NCBI GenBank assembly: GCA_036874045.1
Contig: JAZBRI010000003.1
Coordinates: 1,624,501 to 1,688,500 of the forward strand
Reading direction: 5' to 3'
DNA: 64,000 bases
DNA from: Cymodocea nodosa
Taxonomy: Eukaryota; Streptophyta; Magnoliopsida; Alismatales; Cymodoceaceae
This document shows, in pieces, positions 1 through 11,662 of this stretch (the stretch's first letter is position 1; every line of letters begins with the position of its first letter). The translations under genes were made by a program, and so were the position numbers. Below the pieces are notes generated by a model. It was not told the DNA's origin, ran no database searches, and saw only the letters and a list, made by a program, of their open reading frames with translations.

Positions 1-152
1 TCTTCCCTCTACCCCCGAAGCCTACAATTCCTCCAAGCCTTCTCCTTCGTCCTCCTCCTCCTAGGGCTGCGACAGGGTGAAACTCCGATCTCGGATTTTT
101 CTACGATCGACCGAGGTTCAGGTCTTCGTCGTTGACGGCGGGGTTTTCAGCG

Positions 153-3100
153 ATGGCGTCGTCAGATTCGTGGAGCCGTATTGCTGTCGCCGCCGCATCC
201 AAGCGCCACCAGACTTCCCTCCAGAACCAGTTCGGTATGGATACGTTGTGATCGTGCGTCTTATCCGTCTGTCAGTATTTCTGCGATGTTTGTGATTTTT
301 CCTTGTTTTGGCCAGATCTGTGTCTTGGATTCGAGGATATGGAGATTGGGGACGACGATTCAAGGATCGAGTTCCCTTGCCCGTTTTGTTCGGAGGATTT
401 TGACGTTGTTGGCCTATGCTGCCATATCGATGATGAGCACCCGCTGGAGGCCAAGAACGGGGTACTTTAAGTTTTTCCCCCCTTTTGTTTGGCAGAGCTT
501 GTTCTTAGGTTTTTTGTGCAATATCTAGTCACTAGATGGCGTTTTCTTGTTTGGAGATCGTTTCCAAACCTTGTCAAATTTGGATCTTTGAGTGCTTGTT
601 CTAGTTCTTTTTCCGTTGGTTCGGATTATTCCTCCACCTTTTTAACTACTGACGTGACTACTGAATTTACTAGGTTTCTTCCTAAGACCAAGAAGAAACA
701 TGTTACAATATGAGTGATCCCTGATTGTAACTCGACTGGTTTCTTTTTCCATTTTATGTAACTTCTGCTTATGCATTGTGGAGTAGAAGATATGGATGGG
801 GGAAATTTCATATTACATAATTTTTGAAATCCAGCATCTTTAGGAGAAAAACTACTTTTAGAGTTTGTTCTGAGATTTTTTTTTTTTTTTTTCCAATCGG
901 AGTATGCATTTTCCTCGTTTTCCAACTGATGCATTTCAGTACTAGTTTGGAACATGCAGATTCTCAATGCTTTTGGCCTTGAATTTTTTTAAGGAAAAAA
1001 ATATTTAAGAAAGACTTCCATGAACTCCATATTCACAGCATATATCTACATGCTTTCTCCTTCTATCGTGCCTGCATCTAAAATATAATTTTTTGTTTAT
1101 ATTCTATAAGTTCTTATTTTCTTCTGTTTTTATTTTTGTCAAAAGATTGTCACGTTGCATGTTGGTTATGTTCCCAGATATTTACTAATCTTTTGATGCT
1201 AGTTAGACAATATTTCCTTTCTTTCTATAAGTAAGCTATTACTCGATTATTGTTGATGAGAGTGTTAAACTATGAAAACCATTTCCTCTTGTGTTGTATT
1301 CTTAGTCATCAAGGTGCCAAGGAAATGCTTAGGTGTCACCCATGCATCGATTTAAATATCAAAATTTAAAATTTCTTATGCATATGTTATTTATAATTAT
1401 ACATATTAATAATAGTTATATATATGAAGCTCTATTTTTCCTATATAACGTTTAAATAGATAGATAATTCTAAGATAGCGTCAAAATCTGATGTATAATA
1501 ATACAAATATGTATATTTCAGTAATATTTTGGTAGTATTCCATTAAAAAAATATATTCAGTTTTTTTCAAGGGAAAATATTAAAATACCTTAAAAGCATA
1601 TATTTAATTAAATGGATCTAACGGAAGATCTGCTTAATTAAGGCAATGGCAGGCTGGTCCTGTCATGCTTAGGTGCCTGTCTTAATAACTATGTTTGTTT
1701 TACATTGCTTCATGCTATATATTCTTGTCCATTCTCACTGTTCAGATGTTTATATTTTAACAGGTATGTCCTCTGTGCACAGCCAAAGTTGGAATGGACT
1801 TGGTTGGACATATAACAATGCAGCATGGAAATTTCTTTAAGATATCCTTTTTCCATGTGTATTTTGGAGTCACTAATGAGTTCCCTATCTGACAATAGTT
1901 GTTTTCATGTTTGGTAGTGAATAGTGATATTTGACATCAAGATTTGATCTTGTTTTCAAGCGTATGAATCACAGCATGGTTAGCTCAACTCAAATTTTGG
2001 AATTTGATTAGTAAAAATTTTCTTATCATGAAAGATATCTATTTAACAGTTGTTATCTTGTTTGTTCACTTACCTTCCCGAAAGCCTTGTGCAGTTAAGC
2101 TCTAATATTTTAATCGAATTCATTTGGTTTTATTTTTTCTTTTAATTGTTCAGTGTATTGTTTATTATATTGATTGAATTCCTTGACCAAGAATTACATG
2201 CAACGTAGGCGGAAATTTCTCAGGGGTTCATCTGGATCTCATTCTGCACTTTCCTTCCTGAAGAAGGAATTGAGAGAAGGTCATCTGCAGTCACTTCTCG
2301 GGGGATCATCCTACATGGCTCCTCCCTTAAGTGCTATTCAAGATCCATTACTATCATCATTTATCTACAATGCATCACCAGCTGTTTCAGAAAAAGATGT
2401 TGAGTCCCTACCAATTGATGAAGAAAGTTTAGACAACAAAAATGCAGCCCAAGATGCTCAAGAAAGGTATGCAGGAGAGTGCTTTATATTATTTTCCAAT
2501 TAATTCTCGTTGGCATCTAGGAAGCATGAACTCTTTTAGATGGCTGCCACACTTACATCGGACATGGTGGGCAACATGTCTGACATGCCACATAGCAAAC
2601 CTGGGGCAATCTTGGAAAAGAAAAATTTTGAACTTAGCTAGGGCTTGTTGGGTTCTTGATATGCTTAGAACACATTTTTGGGTTTTTGGGGGACACTTCT
2701 TGATATGTTTAGAACACATTTTTTAGTGTTTTTTGTGGTTTTTATTCGACACTTTTGGATATGTTTAGTTTAAGAGCTATGCAATTCCATTGCTTCGTAT
2801 GTGTGTGTGTATAAGAAAATGCTGATTATACCAATAACCTGCATGTTTCATTGTTGGATTTTTGTAATGATATTTTGGTAATCATATCTTATCATCTTTT
2901 TCTACCGTTTGTGTTAGTGGATGTGGTTTTTATTGATTTTTTCTTCTTTTTTACTATAAATTGGTAATTTTTATTGTTATCTGTATTATATATGACTATT
3001 ATGCTTTTATTGACACTATCTATGTTTTATTGTATAAATGTCATGTACGACTTCTATATATTTTTCTCATTTATTTTGTATGTTTTTTTATATTTGAAAA

Positions 3101-4555
3101 TTTATATTTATATATTAATTAATTAACTAATGTCATGTCCAAACCAAGTTGCATCCTAAATTTTATAAAATTGCTGAATCCTCATGTCCATGTCCTCGCG
3201 TCCTATTGGTGCTTCATTGGTTGGGCATGAAATTGTATATATTGTGTATCATATTTTCCATCAAGTTGCTGATATTGTTAGATATCTAAGAGCATGCCTT
3301 GTTTTCTAATGTGGGATGTGTAACATTACTAGATAGCTTTGGTTTAGAAGTCGTTCTATTTTAGGCTAATATACATAAAAAATTCATGTTCATAGAGGGT
3401 TTTTGATGATAATATTTCTCTTTGTTGAAAAGTAGTAGAGGACAAAATAAATACTAAGAAAATCCCATTAGCTTTATCCAATATTCCAAAAAGGCATTGG
3501 ATGAGAAATTCTACAAAAAACAAAAGGCACCCTTCCTCATAATTATCTCAGCATGATTCACAACCATTGAACCACATTAACTTAGAGGATGACTTGGAGG
3601 TGGTTTTGTTGCTTCTCTCCATAGTTTTTGCCTCAAGTCGGAGATTATATTCTCAGATATGAATTTCAAATTCTTATTAAGGTTTGTTGGATTTTGAATT
3701 CTGATCATTTCATTTTAAATGGATTTGGATTCAAAACAGATTTTAATATCCATTTATAGTCCTAATAATAATAATAATAATTGTTGTTGATGTAATCTTC
3801 ATGGAAAAAGCAATTTAAGAAGCAACACAATTGTGACCATATTTGTTACCAGTTACCACTAATATGAATCGAGTCTGTACACTCGTATTGTTAGCTAAGC
3901 AGAATGGTTTTGGTTTAGATATATTGGAGTATCCTGCCCTAATTACATTTCCTAAGACTATAATATTTTGGTAGTCAGCTAGGTGGTTTGTGCACAAATA
4001 AAGTGAGGGAAATGAAAGTAAAGAAAAGTAAATTCCCGCTGACCAACTAAAATAGATGCAGCATTCAGCATTTAGTGATTTGCTGCCATCTCAATTTTAA
4101 AAGTATGTGAAAGAATTTTGTCACGTTGTCTTATTATATTGCACCTTTAGACGTTGAAAATTATCGATCGGCATGGTTGAAGGAATCAAATTGCCATGCT
4201 AGTGCTATATGCTTCAATTTGAACTTTTCATGCTATGGCAATATTCACCTCTACGAGTAAGCTGTTACTTTTTGGCAAAATGTAGTTAGCAGTAATTCCT
4301 GAATTTTGATTCCCAGCGATCTTTCCGTTGATTGAGTTCACATTTTTTATTCTATTTTTCATTTTTCTAATCCTTGAATGTGCTTTTGCTTTCTGCGACA
4401 TCGTTTTATGTTTTGTGCCACTCAATTCTGACGAATTAGTTTTTACTTGAAGTTCCCAGTCATCTTTATCTGACAAGGATCAGAAGGAAAGAGCTCAGAG
4501 GTCTGAGTTCGCTCGGCAGTTGCTGTTCTCTACAATTTTTCCTGATAATTTATGA
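153..4555 (+). CDS. Di19 family zinc-finger protein (drought-induced 19 type), 5 exons
   Basis: Exons 153-234, 316-461, 1764-1841, 2198-2466 and 4453-4555 join to 678 nt, giving 225 aa. Two Di19-type zinc fingers are visible: Cys49, Cys52, His64 and His69 in the first (EFPCPFC), and Cys78, Cys81, His92 and His97 in the second (CPLC...H...H). A basic stretch (MQRRRKFLRG, from residue 103) could be a nuclear-localisation signal. The Di19 C-terminal block follows (SALSFLKKELREGHLQSLLGG is split over its start) and the tail ends LSDKDQKERAQRSEF. Family members are small nuclear proteins linked to drought, salt and light responses and phosphorylated by calcium-dependent kinases. The start at 153 opens a typical Di19 N-terminus (MASSDSWSRI), and bases 1-152 look like its pyrimidine-rich 5' leader. 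Intron 3 is AT-AC. The last exon has two nearby acceptors, and only the upstream one keeps the conserved tail in frame. Family assignment is secure; the exact paralogue is not known. Confidence 0.92.
1303..1690. repeat. MITE-like repeat in Di19 intron 2
   Basis: An AT-rich stretch is bounded by inverted arms: AAGGTGCCAAGGAAATGCTT near 1311 and the reverse complement of AAGACAGGCACCTAAGCATG near 1667-1686. The arms resemble those of the repeats at about 43.6 kb and 47.2 kb, so this is probably a diverged member of the same small inverted-repeat family. No coding capacity is visible and no target-site duplication was established. Confidence 0.45.
1842..2197 (+). other. U12-type AT-AC intron in the Di19 gene
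   Basis: The intron starts ATATCCTTTT, matching the U12 donor consensus RTATCCTTT, and ends in AC at 2196-2197. A near-perfect U12 branch site TTCCTTGAC lies at 2179-2187, with its branch A about 11 nt from the 3' end, as the minor spliceosome requires. No GT donor near 1842 keeps the protein in frame. Joining at these sites gives ...HGNFFK|MQRRRKFLRG, the sequence expected in Di19 proteins, at phase 0. Confidence 0.93.
2653..2770 (+). repeat. Short degenerate tandem repeat in Di19 intron 4
   Basis: The phrase TTCTTGATATGYTTAGAACA occurs at 2653 and again at 2697 (period 44), each followed by a T/G-rich tail ending GACACTT. A third, poorer copy (TTTGGATATGTTTAG) starts near 2754. It lies inside the long last intron and contributes no coding sequence. 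Confidence 0.7.
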
Positions 4556-5781
4556 GAGGATTAAACTTTGATGGATGCTGAAGAGGGATATGATAGAGTC
4601 GAGGAAGCATTTTGATGATACATCAGTTCAAGAAGCTGAGAATTATTTCGTCGATGAAGACTGATTATCATCCTCCTCTTATGGGTTATTTGATGGTGGT
4701 ATACCGTTGGAATGGGGAGTCATTTATAATAACGAAGGAAACAGAAGAGTGTGGTGTATATTTAGCTTGTAAAACATTGAGAATGCTCCTTTGCCTGCAG
4801 CTACTGAATTAGTAAGAATATGATCGTAACTTATTTTCCTATTCCTTTTTGTTTTTACCAATGTCACGGAAGCTTTTCGTACTAGTATATGTTTGAACCT
4901 ACTATAGAGTAATAGGGTCCTGGACGCAATAGGAACTGAAGGCAATCTGTTGGTCATTTTTATCTTTTCTGGTATAGATGAGGTGATTGTTAATGTGGTG
5001 TCGTTTTTTCAAGTCAATGTTTTATCGCAAATCACACTTGAAATCGTACTTGTGTTAAAACAACTGACCATAAAGCTTAAATAGAATGAAGCTTGTCTCA
5101 AAGATTGTCAATATCAGGAAGACATTGTGGTGGCACATTGCTACGACATAAACGTGGTTGCCAAGTGCAGGCGGGGATGCAAGAGGATGTGGCGCGGAAG
5201 AAACTGAATCGAATTTTCCTATAATTTCAGACTTGTAACACCCGAAGTTCAGACCCAAACCTAAGCTGGTGAAGGCACGCTAGCCTAATCTACGCTAATT
5301 AGCGCTATTTTCGCTTCTGATGATTGTATGAGAGGTGGATTGATCGTACACAATGCAAGCCGTCGTAGAGATGCCACATCCTACCACACAGTGCCAATAA
5401 GCCCTAAAAACCCATTCGGAGTTTTCATCGGAATGCAAGCAAACCATCATAACGTCATAATAGCTTTTTATATCTCCGTACACAAAAAATGGTATGGTAT
5501 GGCTTATGTACATGATACCCGATGCACGGAGCAAAATAGTCTAGAAAAATATCACCATGTCAACAGCGTTGTTCCCTTACAAATTTCAAGAGGTTAGCAA
5601 ACAAAATTATCACATCCTGATATAAAAGAACCCGGTTAGTTGGCCGACGAACTCAAGAAACAGAAACACAAAGCAAAAGAATACAACAGCAAAGCCTAGA
5701 ACACCTTATTCACCTTTTTGTACACAAGCCAGCCTGACAATTGCAAGGCCTAAATGCCCCAAGGCCCAAGGAATAAAAGTC
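4556..5781. other. Convergent 3' flanks between Di19 and PP2C genes
   Basis: This spacer lies between two genes that point at each other and should hold both 3' UTRs and poly(A) sites. Open frames inside it are short, overlap on both strands and resemble no family. A small imperfect palindrome (ctaatctacgctaattagcg) lies near 5284-5305. Nothing else was recognised. Confidence 0.5.
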
Positions 5782-8387
5782 TCACGAGGTAATCATTCGC
5801 CTGCTGGGTCGTTTCCCTTCCATGGCGTCCTTCTTCTTTTGACAATCGGCACAGAGAAATGGGCCCTCCCGGTTCTTCGATGAGTCTGTGACACATGAGC
5901 CGCCTCCCTCAATCGATAGGCCATCATCTGGAGTATGATCAACTTGACAGATTGCACACCTCACTGTTCCAGAATTAGATTTTATGGAATGATCAAAACC
6001 CAACCTGTAAAAGAAAGACTCGTTAAGTTCGTAATGATCAAAGCCCCAGCATTCCCACAGTTGAATAGATTATAATTGACGATCGGTTTCTGCTTTTGAT
6101 ATGCAAATACATGTGACGTGACAACTGCAGCATGCCATTAGGATTGGAGGAAGGCTCATGCAAGACATGAAATATAATCTATAATCGACAAGCAGATATT
6201 AAGAAGAAAACTACGTTAGCAAACATCTTCAAGTTGCAATGCTAAAAGTTGGACCATTCCACTCTAACATCCGAAGTACTTCATAAAATATAGGCATCAT
6301 TTACGTTCTTAAATATTGGTCAATGAAAATTCAAGTTGACCATCTCTCTCTGATAAGTGATCCCCATATGCTAGTTCTAGATATGGCGAGGATTGATACA
6401 CACAGATATCACTATCAAGTTAGGAACTGGTTTCATTTTGTTTGTGTACCTTGTGTTCCACCATGGCTCATTTAACACACTAATCTAACTTTAAGCTCAA
6501 GATGCAAATCAGTCCAAAGACGCAAAACCAGAAGATTTTCAGTTATGTCCCCATTAAAAAATATACAGAAGCTCGTCCTCCTCCTGTTGGAGATGATAAT
6601 CACTTCCCACGGAATTTATTAGGAGTTTTGCTGCCGATACTACAAACGTGAACTTTGCATTATAAACAGGTTCCCAAAATAGTCCAAATTCCAAGAAACA
6701 ATATAGTCCACAAACTAGTGCAGGATGCATACAAGATGGAACAAGCACAATCAGATGATAATTGAAGAAAAGCTAAAGCAAATCAACCCAAAAACTATAA
6801 CTGCTAAATGCAGGTAAATTTTCAAAGAAATGAGTACCTGTCAGCAAGAATGGCTGAACCTTCCTCAAAAATCTCCTCCACAGCCCCATCAGATAACTTG
6901 TTAGTACTATGAGACCTTTTCCCAAAAATGAAAGATCTCAATTTATTCTGATTGTTTTTTGGTGTTGACGGCATGACAGAATGGTCAGAAGGAATAATAT
7001 CAACTACAACGCAAGTAGTGTCATCTTTCAAGCCAGTTGTTCTCAACGCTTCCTGAACCATCAAGGTCAGCCAACATTTGACATCATTAAAACTCACAGG
7101 ATAAGAAGTACAATGCTTGAGAGCATCAGGTTTCAAACAAACCTTAACAACTAGCTTAGCAGCAAGCTCAGCAGGCAATCCCCTGCAACAGATCGCTGCT
7201 GCTTCAGAAGATAGAGCATCCCATATGCCATCAGAAGCAATAATTAACCTCCCACTAGTATTTGAAAGCTAGAAGCAGAAAGACCAAATGAAACAATGTA
7301 GAATTTCCCAGCATACACTTTCTTGACGGTATGAACTAATAATACAATATGAACCTTGACTTGCTTGACATGTGGTATAGGCACGATAAACTCTCCAACA
7401 TCCGTATCTCCGATCGATCTTGAGAGACACAAACCACCAGGCCAACAACGAAGTGGACCCACCTACGAACAGCACGACGAATCAGAAATCATCAACAGTA
7501 TTTTGAGAATTAGTATATGCACAGTCCATACCTCCTGTCCACCGCAAACATTAAGTCTTCCAACTTCTCCTCCACTAGCAGTAACTCTCTCCCTCTCCTC
7601 GGCATTCTCTTCGAGTCTATGATCCACCGTTAAAAGAGTAACCAGACCACCTTGCGAGTCCAGTATGCACCTAGAATCCCCAACCGATGCGACGGTTACC
7701 ACCCACCCATCAATCACCACCAGCGTAACTGTGGTCCCAGAAGCTTCCCCTGCTACCCAAAGATCACACATGATTTAACTCCAAAGAGAAACATCATACA
7801 GTCGGAAGAAAGGCTGAAATTGGTGATCGAGATCCTGCCTTTTCGTTGGAATTCGATGTCAGTCTTCACGAATCCGGCAACAAGCGCCCTGGGCAGCGCT
7901 CGCAGCCAGTCCTCCCTCCCGATCCCTGGCTCCATGGCACTCATCACATGGTCCAGGAGATTCTCTTTGGTAAACACCGCGGCGGAAACCCCATTGTGCC
8001 CATCAAAGATCTGCACGCGATCACAAACGCAGACACACTTCAAAATGTTCACGTACCTCCCACAAAAATGAAGAAAAAGAAGGCACTGTTTGCTTTTTTT
8101 TTGTGTGTGTGTGAAAAAAGAAGAAACTCTTGCAACAACAAAAAACAACGTAATACCGCGAAGACGGAGAACGCGGAGTTGGGATCGCCGGGGACGCGAA
8201 AGCAATCGGGCTTTACGAGAAAATGATCCTCCCCTCTCTTCGCCAGGGCGGCCTGCCCGTATCTAACAGCTGGCCTATCCCCATCTCCACCCACCGCACC
8301 GCCACCCCGTAGCTCCCTCCCGATCAACGTCGCCAGCGGCACGAGCGGGGACCTCCTCCCTTCCCCGTCCCGCAGCGTCCTGCTCAT
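5782..8387 (-). CDS. Protein phosphatase 2C (PPM family, At1g68410/At1g47380-like), 7 exons
   Basis: Coding exons in order: 8387-8157, 8010-7839, 7749-7532, 7462-7355, 7268-7143, 7052-6838 and 6004-5782, giving 430 aa. The PP2C motifs appear in order: IFDGHNG (about 78-84, metal-binding Asp), SGTTVTLVVIDGW, SVGDSRCIL, LTVDHRLEEN, SRSIGDTDVG (metal-binding Asp near 226), IASDGIWD (about 253-260) and LKDDTTCVVVDI (Asp about 295). PP2Cs are Mg/Mn-dependent Ser/Thr phosphatases. The C-terminal tail has CAIC...FLCADCQKKKDAMEGKR, typical of the At1g47380/At1g68410 subgroup rather than the ABA co-receptor clade A. The set of catalytic Asp motifs looks complete. Intron 2 uses a GC donor (AAG|GCAGGA) and intron 5 is only 90 nt and in frame. 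The start at 8387 gives MSRTLRDGEGRRSPLVPL. Function in the plant is not known from sequence. Confidence 0.93.
7053..7142 (-). other. 90-nt in-frame intron (exitron-like) in PP2C
   Basis: On the minus strand a GTTTGT donor follows KLVVK and a GGTTCAG acceptor precedes EALRTTGLKDDTTC, with a branch-like GCTGAC upstream of the acceptor. Removing it restores the contiguous family sequence KLVVK|EALRTTGL. It is exactly 30 codons without a stop, so retention would insert 30 residues into the catalytic domain just before the DDTTC motif and leave the frame intact (460 aa instead of 430). Confidence 0.8.
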
Positions 8388-8794
8388 CTGCGAAATCCCT
8401 AATCCGTCACGCCTCTTCTTCTACTTCCCCTAAGGCCACCATTCCCTCCTCCTCCTCATCGCAACCCCAAACCCTAGGGCGACCAGACCAATGCCGAGAA
8501 TCGAACGACAAGAACGAGCGGCAAGAACCGAAGCAGAAAGCCGGAAGCTGGCGGTGCGGATGAGCGGGCTTGTATTCTTCATGACGTAAATGTCGCCGTT
8601 TTAGGAGTGGGATTGAGTGGTGGGGTTGTGTTATTCAGAGTACGGGATGAGGGTAAATTTGAGATCACAGCAAAGTGCATCGGATTCGGGAGACGGTACG
8701 ATGGGGATCGGACGGCCAAACTGGAGACGAAGAACGTGCGAGGGGGGAAGGCAGTGGCATGACCTTGCAAAAAAAAAAAAAAGGGAGTGGCATG

Positions 8795-8901
8795 ACGTGG
8801 CCACGTGGTGGCGGGTCCCAGAAAAGGCGCAGATTGGCAAGTGATACTGCACAGCTGTACCATTGACGAGGAAGCGCTAGAGAGAGAGAGAGAGAGAGAG
8901 A
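8795..8901 (-). promoter_or_regulatory. Putative PP2C promoter: G-box and (GA)n tract
   Basis: About 410 bp upstream of the PP2C start is TGACGTGGCCACGTGG, containing a G-box core CACGTG (8802-8807) with an overlapping ACGT element, typical of bZIP/bHLH binding. A (GA)n tract of about 12 units lies at 8878-8901. Site recognition is by motif only, and no binding is shown. Confidence 0.45.
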
Positions 8902-9328
8902 CGTGGAAGTGGATGCCAACTTTTCGTTCACCTTAATAATCTTCTTGTTATAATTAACTAATATTATCTTATAAAATTATATTATTTTAATAATTAAATA
9001 TAAAAATTAATAATATGATATAAATAATAAAGTTTACAATTTAAGCTTAACTTTAATATGCCTGTAGTGAAAAGATAAGTGCATCGAACACATATTTATC
9101 AATATTCTTTTGTAGGAATTATTGTTATATGTAAACATGTTAACACGATACGAATAGATCAAGCCTGGTCACTATTCATATTGGGTTGGGTCAACATGAT
9201 CAATTACACTTAGTGATCCAAGCGTACTCTGTTAACAAGGGCTCGTTTGTACTGTGTCAGTTAATGACATGATTGGCCATGCACACAAGTCTATCCGACA
9301 ACCTGTGACAGTAACAGCTAATGTGAAT

Positions 9329-9429
9329 GCCATCGGACAAATCTTATTTGACTAGTTTGAAACTATGAGTGTTATTAGACAAATCTATTTATCTAATTTG
9401 ATGTCATTCAACAAATTAATTTGTCTAGT
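9329..9429. repeat. Degenerate ~35-40 bp tandem repeat (GACAAATC/ATTTGAC motif)
   Basis: Three loose copies follow each other: ATCGGACAAATCTTATTTGA near 9333, ATTAGACAAATCTATTTATC near 9374 and CAACAAATTAATTTGTCTAG near 9408. Each is followed by a TAGTTTGA or TAATTTGATG tail. Confidence 0.55.
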
Positions 9430-9832
9430 TTAATTGAACTATTATTTGATTTAAATCAATTTTATTTTTCTCTTTTTATTTTTATTTTCTATGACATTAC
9501 ATAACACATTCAGTCAAATCAAATTATTGTCCAGTTTAAACCAAACTTCTTTTTCCTCTTTCTTCTTACTCTTTATCACATTATTTACTAATTTACATAG
9601 TTTAGTTTAAAAATTAAACAATTAAATCAAACTTCTCTTATCTCTGTCTTCTTCTTTTTATCGCATTACGTTTAGTTTAACTGAATTATTATTCAATTTA
9701 AATAGAACTTCTCTTCCTTCTTCTTTTTATCACGTTAAGTTCTTTTTAATCAAATTCTCATTTAGTTAAATCAAATTATTATTTGATTTAAACCAAACTT
9801 TTCTTTCCTCTTCCTTCCTATTTTTATTGGAT
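9429..9832. repeat. Degenerate minisatellite, ~5 copies of a 70-95 bp unit
   Basis: The pattern AGTTTAAYTGAATTATTATT, then a (T/A)AAACCAAACTTCTCTT block, then CTTCTTTTTATCACATTA recurs about five times from 9429 to 9832. Repeat starts lie near 9429, 9516, 9598, 9668 and 9755. Copies are strongly diverged and vary in spacing. Strand-skewed pyrimidine blocks alternate with AT blocks. There is no coding content. Confidence 0.65.
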
Positions 9833-11662
9833 AATATGATTAATATCATAATATATTAATATCTAATGAATATTTTTATAAATCCTATTAATATTTTTAT
9901 AAAGTCTAATTATTATTAATAAAATGTACAATAACAACAATATATTTAACTTTTGTTTTACCCTCTCAAATATCTAATGTATAAGCAATGTAAGTATTTA
10001 TAGAACTTATAATATTGATAATTGATTAATAATAAATTGTTTAGTTGTATTCCTACATATAAACAACAACAAATCTAGTATGAAATTTCCTAACCTTTTT
10101 AGGATCATAATACCAAGAAAAAAAATGCCACCATCAGGAGCAAAACTAAGTTAAATTTGTATAATTTTATTTTTTTCATATTTTACAAATTTAAATTTAC
10201 AATTAGTTAAATATCTATTTAAATAACCAGTATCACTTGAACTTTTTGTTAAAAAGCATCCTCTATGATTTTCATTTTTATTATAAATTTTAACTATATT
10301 GAAGCTCTTCTTTGAAATTTAGTTGCAATTGATGAAGATGTCTTAGATGATCTTATTGTTTTCATGGATTGAGTTGTTTCTGATAAGTATCTACCATGAT
10401 CATTATTGAAGTTGAAGTAGAAGTTGTGAGCTATTAAAATTTGAAAAAACAACACACTTAACAAAAATGAAAATTGTAAGACTTGAAATTAGAGAGAAAA
10501 AAAGAAATTAAAGACTAAAGAGGAAAAGATTTACAAGAGAATATTAAAATATTAAGGAAGATTATAAATTTACAATTTTTATGTACTTTTTATTTTTGAA
10601 TGCTAATATAATTTGTTGTAGATTGTAGTATGATTGTATAAAGTTATGAATGATTCATCATGAATTTACAAGAGTTTAATGTTGTAGAAATGAAATGACT
10701 AGAGTGTAAGATGTTATTGTATCATTATGCAATGTAAGCATTCTATATCTAATCATTCTGAAGTATCATTCTTTGAGACCTTTGTTATTTATTTGATCTT
10801 TAGAATTCATCTGTATTACTTAAAAAGTCAAAAAAATTAGGAAATAAAAAGTTAGAAAAGTTATAAATCAAAAAATCATAAAAATTAGGAATCAGAAAAT
10901 TAGAAAATAAAATTTAAAAGTGTCTGTATTACCAACAGAAAGTTAAAAAAATTATATAGTTTTTGAAATTTTAATATTATATATTAAATAATAGTATATA
11001 ATAAAATAATAATATTAATTAAATAAAAAATAATTATGATTTTAATATTATAAACTAAATAATAGTAATAATATAATTAATTTTTTTTATTATTAATAAA
11101 AAAATATTAAAATAAAAACAATATTAACAATATATTATATTAACATACTTTAATTATATTAAAGTATATACAAAGTAATTTTAATTAAAACAATAATATA
11201 TTATACAAAGTAATAATTAAAATAATATAATATTTTAATTAAATAAAATAGTATATTATACTTTAATTATAATTAATTTTAAATAATAAAATAATTAATT
11301 AAACATTGATAATTCTTATACTATTTTTCTAACTTTCAAATAAGAGAAGTCAGAAAATTTGAAATCTCTAGTATTTTATAGGTAAAAAAATTGAAAATTT
11401 ATTATCAATTTTTGGTGTGACATAAAATTTAAAAAATTAAGAAATTTTTTTTAATTTTTAAATCATTAACTTTATAGGACTAAATGTGAAGATGCATCCA
11501 GGATGCAACAAACGTAGGGAGCAGATATATATATTATAAACCAAGCATTAATAAATTGCATAAATATTTAAGCATTGATACAGCATCAGGTCTTCCCTCC
11601 CAACCCTCCTCCCATCCCACGAATGCATGCATGAATTAAGTGACATCGACGGTCGGAAGCGA

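Larger units (their letters stand above)
8388..11662. other. AT-rich intergenic region
   Basis: This stretch between PP2C and the DUF3511 gene holds the PP2C promoter (to about 8.9 kb), two degenerate tandem arrays (9.33-9.83 kb) and then about 1.7 kb of very AT-rich DNA. The part at 10.97-11.3 kb is almost entirely A/T. Short frames here are random, and no gene was recognised. Confidence 0.7.

Noticed and set aside
2489-2726. Overlapping frames in the last Di19 intron
   Set aside because: They arise from a short tandem repeat and carry no family signal; the intron model explains the region.
8579-8931. Several overlapping frames on both strands upstream of PP2C
   Set aside because: They cross a poly-A tract and the (GA)n repeat, are low-complexity, and lie in the presumed promoter.
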